A stretch of 64,000 nucleotides of DNA from Firm-04 sp946413695 (GTDB taxonomy: Bacteria > Bacillota > Clostridia > Oscillospirales > Ruminococcaceae). Below, in pieces: positions 33,811-40,363 of this stretch (the stretch's first letter is position 1; the number at the start of each line of letters is the position of its first letter). Below the pieces are notes generated by a model. That model saw only the letters and a program-made list of their open reading frames with translations. It did no database searches and was not told where the DNA came from. The stretch is from assembly GCA_946413695.1 (NCBI GenBank), contig CAMKLV010000006.1, forward strand, positions 1-64,000, read 5' to 3'. A program made the position numbers and the translations under genes.

Positions 33811-36341
33811 AGTATTTCAGCAAACCGCTCCCGCCGACGCCGCCGCGTGTCAAGCCGCCAAGAGATCAGCTTCTCGTCAATGACGGACTGACCATGACGA
33901 CGCAGAAAAAGTACGCCTTCCCCGAGATGCTTGTCCGCCTGCTGATTACGCTCTGCGGCAGCATCGGAACAATCGGCGTGCTGCAGGGATTCTTCAAGTT
34001 CCCGATTCAGCTCAAGCCGCTGTTTCTTTTTACCGTTGTGCTCTCGATCATCATGCGCAGTGTCCGGCTGATTTCCCCGAAGGTCGGCTTCGGCTCGATC
34101 CTGACGGCATTCGCCTCAATCCCGCTGCTGCTGATGAAATTCCGCGAACCGGCTGTTGTCGGCGCAGGCGAGATCTACCACATCATGCGCAGAAGAATCC
34201 TCTGGCGCATGAGTTTTCCGCCGAACGATACTCACGCCGTCGGCTGGACGGACGGGCAGTGCGTGCAGCTGGTGTTTTATCTGATTATCATTGCGCTGGT
34301 CGCGCTGATGGAGTATTCCGATGTCCTGCTGACGCATCCGCAGTCGAGCAGAAGCGGCTTCTGGATCCGGTTTCTTGTGACCTTCCCGTTTCTGGAGTGC
34401 GGACTCTACTTCGGCATCGAGACCTACAGCATCTGCGTGTTCCTGCTCGCGATTTTCTGGCTCGGAACGATCGCCGTTTCGAGACGCAGAACCGCGCCTT
34501 CGATTGTGGCAAAGCAGGGGAGCTCCGCACCGCTTCAGCAGGCGTTTTCCGCCGAGACGGAGCAGCGGTTCTCCACACATGAGCCCGGCGCTGCTGCGAT
34601 GCTGCTCGCGGTGCTGGCACTGGCAGGCGTCTCGCTGCATGCCTCGCACAATTACGCGCGCACAACCGATCTCGATCAGAAGCGCGATGATATCCGCGAT
34701 TTCTACCAGAATCTCACGATCGACGATGTCACGGGACTGCTCTCGCGCATTCCGGGTTCCATGGGCATCAATGTCGTCTCGGATGAGGTTGATCTGCTCG
34801 ATAAAAGCGATCTGCATTTTGATGGCAGACCGGTGCTGCATCTGAATATCGGTGCGGCAGCCGTCCCCGATGACTACTATATGCGCGGCATTGTGCGTGC
34901 CGAGTACACCGGCAGAGGCTGGGCGATCCCGACGGGCGCCTACCGCGCACAGTTCCGGCTGTTCCGGCGTCTGACCGCCGAGAACCGCATGCCGCAGACC
35001 ATTTTCCACTCCGATCACGTTGACGAGCTGCGCTCCTCCGCCGGCAAATTTCCGGTTGTGCGCTGCGATGTCAGATCGCTGACCGGCGACCGCGTCAACT
35101 TTCTGCCGTATCAGAGCATCTTTGATATCGGCACGCGCTACCGCTATGACATCGAAACAGAGCTTGACAGCACCGAGGAATACAGCTTCTACATCATGAA
35201 CAATGCCCGCGTGGACTGGAACCGCTTTACGGCGTATGAGGCACCTTCTCAGAATCCGCTTGTCTCGGAATATGAGGACTTTGTCGAGGAGCAGTATCTG
35301 CGGATTCCGGAAACGGAGCAGATGGAGCAGCTGCGCAGTCTGGTCATGCCGGAGATGCCTGCGGAAAATCTGCCGCTGGTCAACCGTCTGGATGCGATCC
35401 GCGATTACATCTGGGCGCGTGCGGAATACACAATGCAGCCCGGTGTGCAGCCTGCCGACCGCGATTTTGTCGAATACTTCCTGACAGACGGCCGCAAGGG
35501 CTACTGCGCGCATTATGCGTCCGCGGCGGTTCTGCTCTGCCGGATGTGCGGCATCCCCGCGCGTTACTGTCAGGGCTATGTGCTGACAGAAAATGACTTC
35601 CTGCGCAACAAAAACGAAGGGGATTATGACATCAGCATCCCCGATCATCAGGCGCATGCATGGGCGGAGATTTATGTCAAGGGCTACGGCTGGATTCCCT
35701 ATGAATTCACCGAGACCGTGATGGACACATGGCACCGCTCTGAAGATACTGATGCAGCTGAGACCACGATCGTTCCCGTTACCACAACAGCCGAAGCGAC
35801 AACCGGCACCGAAACGCTGACAACAGCTGTTTCCGAGGAAATCAGCCAGCAGACAACGGCTGATGATCCGGATTCCGTTCCCGGCAGAACAGGTCTGACA
35901 CCGGAGCAGCGTGCAAAGCTGATCCGCTGCCTGCTGATCATCCTCGCTGTCGCGGCTGTGATTGCCCTCTATTACGCACTGCACCGGTATATCACCGGAA
36001 AGCGGCAGCGTGAAATGCAGAGCAGCGATCCGAATGCGGCGGCGCATGCGGCGTATACGTTTATCATCCGGCTGCTGCATATGCAGGGCATCGAGCAGAA
36101 GAAGCTCACGCACGATCAGTTCGCCGATGAAGCCGAAGCACACTGCAAACTGCTGCCCGGCGGCAGAATCCGGAATGCCATTGCAATCCAGCAGGCAGCC
36201 GTATTCAGCCGGAACGGCATTTCCAAATCGGATGCAAAGGTCATCTGCAAAACGGCGGATCAGCTCGCTTCTGCGATGTACCGCAATGCAAAGCCGCTGC
36301 AGAAAATCTGGCTCCGCTGGATCCGCCACATTGTGCGGTGA
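33807..36341 (+). CDS. Membrane transglutaminase-like protein (TgpA type)
   Basis: 844 residues from GTG 33807. The N-terminal ~270 residues contain about six transmembrane helices. An extracellular part holds a transglutaminase/papain-like core with catalytic Cys in GRKGYCAHYASAAVLLCRMC, His in DHQAHAWAEIYVKGYGW and Asp/Glu in YEFTETVMD, at about residues 565-645. A Thr-rich linker (TTIVPVTTTAEATTGTETLT), another transmembrane helix near 705-725 and a DUF4129-like cytoplasmic tail follow. It completes the MoxR operon. The substrate is unknown. Confidence 0.85.
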   Translation: MKYFSKPLPPTPPRVKPPRDQLLVNDGLTMTTQKKYAFPEMLVRLLITLCGSIGTIGVLQGFFKFPIQLKPLFLFTVVLSIIMRSVRLISPKVGFGSILTAFASIPLLLMKFREPAVVGAGEIYHIMRRRILWRMSFPPNDTHAVGWTDGQCVQLVFYLIIIALVALMEYSDVLLTHPQSSRSGFWIRFLVTFPFLECGLYFGIETYSICVFLLAIFWLGTIAVSRRRTAPSIVAKQGSSAPLQQAFSAETEQRFSTHEPGAAAMLLAVLALAGVSLHASHNYARTTDLDQKRDDIRDFYQNLTIDDVTGLLSRIPGSMGINVVSDEVDLLDKSDLHFDGRPVLHLNIGAAAVPDDYYMRGIVRAEYTGRGWAIPTGAYRAQFRLFRRLTAENRMPQTIFHSDHVDELRSSAGKFPVVRCDVRSLTGDRVNFLPYQSIFDIGTRYRYDIETELDSTEEYSFYIMNNARVDWNRFTAYEAPSQNPLVSEYEDFVEEQYLRIPETEQMEQLRSLVMPEMPAENLPLVNRLDAIRDYIWARAEYTMQPGVQPADRDFVEYFLTDGRKGYCAHYASAAVLLCRMCGIPARYCQGYVLTENDFLRNKNEGDYDISIPDHQAHAWAEIYVKGYGWIPYEFTETVMDTWHRSEDTDAAETTIVPVTTTAEATTGTETLTTAVSEEISQQTTADDPDSVPGRTGLTPEQRAKLIRCLLIILAVAAVIALYYALHRYITGKRQREMQSSDPNAAAHAAYTFIIRLLHMQGIEQKKLTHDQFADEAEAHCKLLPGGRIRNAIAIQQAAVFSRNGISKSDAKVICKTADQLASAMYRNAKPLQKIWLRWIRHIVR

Positions 36342-36372
36342 CGCTAAAAACCTATTAACAATACACAGGCAG

Positions 36373-36411
36373 AATCCGCAAATCAGATTTCTCATGCTGT
36401 ATTTGCGGATT
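36373..36411 (+). terminator. Stem-loop terminator after the MoxR operon
   Basis: AATCCGCAAAT, 17-base loop, ATTTGCGGATT (11-bp perfect stem), then TCTCCATTTT. Confidence 0.65.
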
Positions 36412-36445
36412 TCTCCATTTTGTGACAATTGAATAAAACGATAGA

Positions 36446-36474
36446 AAGCCGCTCCAATCAAACAGGAGCGGCTT
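36446..36474 (+). terminator. Second terminator, linked to repeat family 2
   Basis: AAGCCGCTCC, 9-base loop, GGAGCGGCTT. It is the same kind of hairpin that precedes the other two family 2 copies. Confidence 0.7.
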
Positions 36475-36487
36475 CATTCTATCCACA

Positions 36488-36567
36488 CATAAAATGGGGT
36501 CTGGGGATAATATCCCCAGCAGGGGTTTGGGGGCGGAGCCCCCATTATAAATCTGTCGGAGACACCT
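36488..36567. repeat. Dispersed repeat family 2, copy 2
   Basis: ACATAAAATGGGGTCTGGGG, ATAATATCCCCAGCAGGGG, GGGGGCGGAGCCCCC, ATTATAAATCTGTCGGAGAC. Nested hairpins CTGGGG/CCCCAG and GGGGGC/GCCCCC. Confidence 0.7.
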
Positions 36568-36672
36568 CTGCGTGCGATTCGCCGTGTTTCACAAAAGCTG
36601 TGCGCCCTGCGCAAATGTTTCTGAACGATACAGAAAACCGCATGCGGCGCGGATTTTTTTGCGGTTGTCCTC

Positions 36673-36701
36673 TTGCAATCCGAAAAAAAACATGGTATAA
36701 T
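36673..36701 (+). promoter_or_regulatory. Sigma-A promoter of guaA
   Basis: TTGCAA, 17-base spacer, TATAAT, 70 bases before the start. The leader shows no clear purine riboswitch. Confidence 0.7.
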
Positions 36702-36770
36702 AAGAACATCCAACCAAGTCCTGTGCCGCAATTACTGCGGCATTCTGTTTTCTGAAAGGAAGGAACCTGC

Positions 36771-38324
36771 ATGGAAAATCAGCTCTGTATCGTGCTCGAT
36801 TTCGGCGGACAGTACAATCAGCTGATCGCGCGGCGCGTCCGTGAATGCGGCGTCTACTGCGAGATCAAGCGTTTTGATACTCCGCTTGAGGAGATCAAGG
36901 CGCTGCATCCTGCCGGCATCATCTTCACCGGCGGACCGAACAGCGTTTATGATGCTGCATCGCCCCACATTGCAAAGGAATATTTTGATCTCGGCATCCC
37001 GACGCTCGGCATCTGCTACGGATGTCAGCTCATGGCGTATACGCTCGGCGGCACCGTTGAAAGCTGCGAGAAATCCGAATACGGCAAGATCGAGATCACG
37101 CATACAGAGGGCAGCCTGCTCTTTGAGGGCATTCCGGCGGAGAGCACTGTCTGGATGAGCCACACCGATTTTGTCAGCCGCCTGCCCGAGGGATTCCGTG
37201 TCACGGCAACATCCGCGGACTGCCCCTGTGCCGCATTCGAGGATCCGGCACGCAGGCTCTATGCAGTGCAGTTCCATCCGGAAGTGACGCACAGTGTCTT
37301 CGGCAAGGAGCTGCTGCACAACTTCCTTTACAATGTCTGCGGCTTCACCGGCGACTGGGTGATGGATGATTTCATCGAAAAGACCGTTGCCAAGCTCCGT
37401 GCACAGATCGGTGATAAAAAGGTTGTGCTCGGTCTCTCCGGCGGCGTTGATTCCTCTGTCGCGGCGGCACTCCTGAGCCGTGCGGTCGGCAAGCAGCTCA
37501 CCTGCGTCTTTGTCGATCAGGGATTGATGCGCAAGGATGAGGGCAACTTTGTCGAGGAGACCTTCACCGAGCTGTTTGATATGAACTTTGTCCGCGTCAA
37601 CTGCCAGACGCACTTCCTTGAGAAGCTGAAGGGCGTTTATGATCCGGAGCAGAAGCGCCACATTATCGGCAAGGAGTTTTATAACGTCTTCTGGGATAAA
37701 ATCCGCGAGACCGGCTCCGACGGCTTCTTTGCACAGGGCACGATCTATCCGGACCGCATCGAGAGCGGAAAGGGCGATGAAGCCGGAAAGGGCAGCACCG
37801 CCGTCATCAAGACGCATCACAACATGGTCGAGATGCCGGAGGACATCCACTTTGCCGGCACGATCGAGCCGCTTGCAGAGCTCTTCAAGGATGAGGTGCG
37901 TGCGGTCGGCGAAAAGCTCGGCATTCCGCATGAGCTTGTCTGGCGGCAGCCGTTCCCCGGTCCGGGACTCGGCGTCCGCATCATCGGCGAGATCACCGCG
38001 GAGAAGATTCGCATTCTGCAGGAGGCAGATGCCGTCTTCCGCGATGAGATCAAAAAGAGCGGCATTGAGCGCGAGCTCAAGCAGTTCTTTGCCGTCCTGC
38101 CGGATGTGCACACGGTCGGCGTCATGGGTGATCACCGCACTTACGATCACCTCATTGCAATCCGTGCGATCACAACGGATGACTTCATGACCGCGGACTG
38201 GGCGCGCATCCCTTATGATGTGCTTGCGCGTGTCTCGAACCGCCTCTGCAATGAGGTCGAGCATGTCAACCGCGTTGTCTATGATATTACCTCGAAGCCG
38301 CCCGGAACGGTGGAATGGGAGTAA
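36771..38324 (+). CDS. guaA: GMP synthetase (glutamine-hydrolysing), full length
   Basis: 517 residues, normal length. The class I glutaminase domain has its nucleophile in GICYGCQLMAY (C82) and the QFHPEV histidine/glutamate pair near residue 167. The ATP-pyrophosphatase PP-loop LSGGVDSS is at about 223-230. The C-terminal dimerisation domain ends YDITSKPPGTVEWE. It converts XMP to GMP. GAAAGGAAGG precedes ATG 36771. A second, amidotransferase-less copy lies at 25852. Confidence 0.95.
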   Translation: MENQLCIVLDFGGQYNQLIARRVRECGVYCEIKRFDTPLEEIKALHPAGIIFTGGPNSVYDAASPHIAKEYFDLGIPTLGICYGCQLMAYTLGGTVESCEKSEYGKIEITHTEGSLLFEGIPAESTVWMSHTDFVSRLPEGFRVTATSADCPCAAFEDPARRLYAVQFHPEVTHSVFGKELLHNFLYNVCGFTGDWVMDDFIEKTVAKLRAQIGDKKVVLGLSGGVDSSVAAALLSRAVGKQLTCVFVDQGLMRKDEGNFVEETFTELFDMNFVRVNCQTHFLEKLKGVYDPEQKRHIIGKEFYNVFWDKIRETGSDGFFAQGTIYPDRIESGKGDEAGKGSTAVIKTHHNMVEMPEDIHFAGTIEPLAELFKDEVRAVGEKLGIPHELVWRQPFPGPGLGVRIIGEITAEKIRILQEADAVFRDEIKKSGIERELKQFFAVLPDVHTVGVMGDHRTYDHLIAIRAITTDDFMTADWARIPYDVLARVSNRLCNEVEHVNRVVYDITSKPPGTVEWE

Positions 38325-38333
38325 CCAAATCAA

Positions 38334-38370
38334 ACAGCCTGAAAAACCGGAGAATGGTTTTTCAGGCTGT
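38334..38370 (+). terminator. Terminator of guaA
   Basis: ACAGCCTGAAAAACC and GGTTTTTCAGGCTGT, a 15-bp perfect stem with a 7-base loop. It also faces the end of sdpI and may serve both. Confidence 0.85.
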
Positions 38371-38374
38371 TGCC

Positions 38375-39049
38375 TTAAGCATTTCTGTTCGCGAAGGAGT
38401 AAACCAGCGGCAGGATCACCACAACGGAGAGCAGAATAATTGTTGCGATGACATAGAGCTCCATTTGCTCTGTGCCGACGGCTTTCAGGATCACCGCAGC
38501 AGCGATTGTCAGCAATCCGGAGATTACGGCGACTTTGCCTGCAAACTGATGTGTCAGCTTCCAGCACTGCTCATTTTTCAGCGTCCACGGGAGACGGAAG
38601 CCGAGTGCCAGATTCTTCCGGACTGTCGGGAGATAATTGCCAATCAGGATGCAGCCTGCACCGAAAAAGAACGGGATCATCCACCAGAACCGCTTGTCGA
38701 GCACTTCGCCGGGCTGCACATCGTTCCCCATGAGGAACAGGATCAACCATGAGGCGCCGCCGCCGATGACCGAAATCAGAAACGCCGCCAGCTTGATTAC
38801 ATGCAGATTTTTGTCGCGGTTTCTGCTGCGCGAAAAGAGCAGAAACGCCACAGCAAGCGTGATCAGGATGAGTGCGGGGAACAGCAGCCCGTTCCAGCGC
38901 GAGCCGAGCGCCGTGCAGTTGAGCTTTGCGTCAAAATGTGTCGGGACCTGTGCCGGCAGTGTCAGAATATACAGCGCGGCTGCGATCAGATTGACGGTCA
39001 TCACCGAGAGGGTTGCGATCGTTACTTTTTTCAGTGTGTCAAGTTTCAT
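38375..39049 (-). CDS. sdpI: SdpI-family membrane protein
   Basis: 224 residues with about six transmembrane helices. SdpI features: VPTHFDAKLNCTALGSRWN near residue 35, and NYLPTVRKNLALGFRLPWTL near 140, matching the family motif for the SdpI C-terminal part. In Bacillus, SdpI gives immunity to the SdpC killing peptide and signals to SdpR. No sdpC-like gene is in the window. It overlaps sdpR by 11 bases. Confidence 0.85.
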   Translation of the reverse strand: MKLDTLKKVTIATLSVMTVNLIAAALYILTLPAQVPTHFDAKLNCTALGSRWNGLLFPALILITLAVAFLLFSRSRNRDKNLHVIKLAAFLISVIGGGASWLILFLMGNDVQPGEVLDKRFWWMIPFFFGAGCILIGNYLPTVRKNLALGFRLPWTLKNEQCWKLTHQFAGKVAVISGLLTIAAAVILKAVGTEQMELYVIATIILLSVVVILPLVYSFANRNA

Positions 39050-39317
39050 TGTCTTCTCCTTTCATGCCGAAAAATCCGGCGATGCCTTTCAAAAAATTCT
39101 GAAACACAGTGAGGTTCAGGCTGTAGGTGATGGTCTGCTTTTCCTTTTCTGCGAGAATCAGACCGGCTTCGCGCAGAATCTTGAGATGATGCGAAACAGT
39201 TGCGCCGGAGAGTTCAAACTGCTCTGCAATTTCACCGGCAGTCATATCCTTTTTTTGCAGCAGCGTCAGAATCTCACGCCGCGTCGGATCCGCCATTGCG
39301 CCCCAGATATCTTTCAC
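39039..39317 (-). CDS. sdpR: ArsR-family repressor SdpR
   Basis: 92 residues from GTG 39317 (translated MKDIWGAMADPTRREILTLL). A winged helix-turn-helix with AGEIAEQFELSGATVSHHLK as the recognition region and no metal-binding cysteines. The upstream ATG in the same frame is less likely, since the GTG is embedded in the stop of an 18-codon leader frame (ATGTGA). In Bacillus it represses sdpRI and is sequestered by SdpI. Confidence 0.8.
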   Translation of the reverse strand: MKDIWGAMADPTRREILTLLQKKDMTAGEIAEQFELSGATVSHHLKILREAGLILAEKEKQTITYSLNLTVFQNFLKGIAGFFGMKGEDNET

Positions 39318-39370
39318 ATTCGCACCCCCGTTTCTTCCGGCAAGCATGGATTGTAAACGATGTGTTTCAT
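39314..39370 (-). CDS. 18-codon leader peptide coupled to sdpR
   Basis: ATG 39370 has the strongest ribosome binding site of the operon (GAGGAGG, seven bases upstream) and reads MKHIVYNPCLPEETGVRM. Its stop TGA overlaps the sdpR GTG start. The arrangement suggests ribosomes load here and reinitiate on sdpR. It could alternatively be the relic of an older sdpR N-terminus. Confidence 0.5.
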   Translation of the reverse strand: MKHIVYNPCLPEETGVRM

Positions 39371-39386
39371 GTTGTCGCCTCCTCTT

Positions 39387-39481
39387 GTATTTTGACGTTC
39401 ATCTAAATATCTGCCGGTAAAACAGACGGTATTTTGATTTCCGTCTAAATACAGTATAGCATATTCCGATCTGTTTGTCAA
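39387..39481 (-). promoter_or_regulatory. sdpRI promoter with two 22-bp direct repeats
   Basis: Minus strand: TTGACA (39481-39476), 17-base spacer, TATACT. Downstream of the -10 lie two copies of GTATTTTGA-N6-TCTAAAT (plus strand 39387-39408 and 39429-39450), 42 bases apart, about four helical turns. Likely SdpR operators. Confidence 0.6.
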
Positions 39482-39569
39482 GGGGTATTTTGAAATATAT
39501 CGAAATAATTTCCGGAAGTGCGGTTCCGCCCGGGTTCCGGATATCCCGCGCCTGCTGCATACAAAAGCA

Positions 39570-39602
39570 CAGCCGCTCCGATCGTGCTGACCGGAGCGGC
39601 TG
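39570..39602 (-). terminator. Terminator of hsp20
   Basis: CAGCCGCTCCG, 11-base loop, CGGAGCGGCTG, followed on the minus strand by TGCTTTTG. Confidence 0.7.
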
Positions 39603-39636
39603 TTTCTGTCCGCATTTTGATACGATGCGGGATTGT

Positions 39637-40059
39637 TTATCCTTCGATTGCGATGAGCTTCTTTTCGGGAATCTTCGGAACCGGCTCCTTCTTCGGAATT
39701 TCCAGATTCAGGACGCCGTCTGTAAACTTTGCCTTGATATCGGTCTCAGTGATATCCTCGCCGACATAGAAGCTGCGGCTGAACGAGCCGGTATAGCGCT
39801 CTCTGCGGATGAACTTGCCGTTTTCATCCTGCTCATCATTACTCTGTGCGGTGGTTGCGGAGATGGTCAGATAGCCGTCCTTGAGCTCTGCGTGGATATC
39901 CTCTTTTCTAACGCCCGGCAGGTCGATCATCAGCTGATAGCCCTCCGCGGTCTCTTTGACATCGGTTTTCATCGCGTTTGCAGATGCGTGATCGAATGCA
40001 AACGGATTGCTGAAGAAATCATCAACAAGATTTTCTCTGAAAATGCTAGGGAATAACAT
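39637..40059 (-). CDS. hsp20: Small heat-shock protein Hsp20
   Basis: 140 residues. N-terminal MLFPSIFRENLVDDFFSNPF, then the alpha-crystallin domain at about 30-130 (YQLMIDLPGVRKEDIHAEL, GSFSRSFYVGEDI, AKFTDGVLNLEIPK) and a short tail with PKIPEKK giving the I/V-x-I/V-type contact. An ATP-independent holdase in the cytoplasm. AAGGAGG precedes ATG 40059. Its promoter carries a CIRCE operator. Confidence 0.95.
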   Translation of the reverse strand: MLFPSIFRENLVDDFFSNPFAFDHASANAMKTDVKETAEGYQLMIDLPGVRKEDIHAELKDGYLTISATTAQSNDEQDENGKFIRRERYTGSFSRSFYVGEDITETDIKAKFTDGVLNLEIPKKEPVPKIPEKKLIAIEG

Positions 40060-40194
40060 AGGTCAGTCCTCCTTTTACTCATTGAGCAGAATCGTTCGGA
40101 GCGAATATGTTTCTGCGCTCCGGATCAACATTTTGAGCAGCGGGACCTTGTGCAGACTCCCGGGTGTCTGCGCTTGTTCCTTTGTTCTGACTGT

Positions 40195-40237
40195 ATTATA
40201 GCACAAGAAATTAGCACTGTCAAGGTGAGAGTGCTAA
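40195..40237 (-). promoter_or_regulatory. hsp20 promoter with CIRCE operator
   Basis: The inverted repeat TTAGCACT(G)-N9-GAGTGCTAA at 40211-40237 matches CIRCE with one mismatch. On the minus strand the -35 TTGACA lies inside it (40223-40218), followed by a 17-base spacer and TATAAT (40200-40195). HrcA bound here would block polymerase directly. Confidence 0.9.
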
Positions 40238-40315
40238 TTTTCGGCGGCTTTTCACATTCTGTCACCAAACCGACATGTTTCCTGCGGTTTTGCTCGCAGA
40301 TACGTGCATACAGCC

Positions 40316-40354
40316 TGAGGCAGTCCCTGCACAGTATATGCAGAAACTGCCTCA
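40316..40354 (-). terminator. Hairpin after the ABC transporter permease gene
   Basis: TGAGGCAGT and ACTGCCTCA with an inner CTGCA/TGCAG pairing. It lies just past the permease stop, but no T tract follows on the minus strand, so termination would be weak. Confidence 0.4.
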
Positions 40355-40363
40355 TGATACGGA

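Noticed and set aside
34116..36461. A 781-codon open frame opposite the transglutaminase gene
   Set aside because: It is antisense to a well-defined protein with catalytic Cys/His, has biased composition (Arg, Cys, His) and no ribosome binding site. Long antisense frames arise from GC-rich codon use.
36702..36770. Possible purine riboswitch before guaA (and likewise before purA, 10246-10326)
   Set aside because: The leaders are too short (about 70-80 bases), and neither the conserved purine-aptamer core nor an expression-platform hairpin is seen.
36732..38567. A 611-codon open frame opposite guaA
   Set aside because: The same cause: guaA on the plus strand is unambiguous, and the antisense product matches no family.
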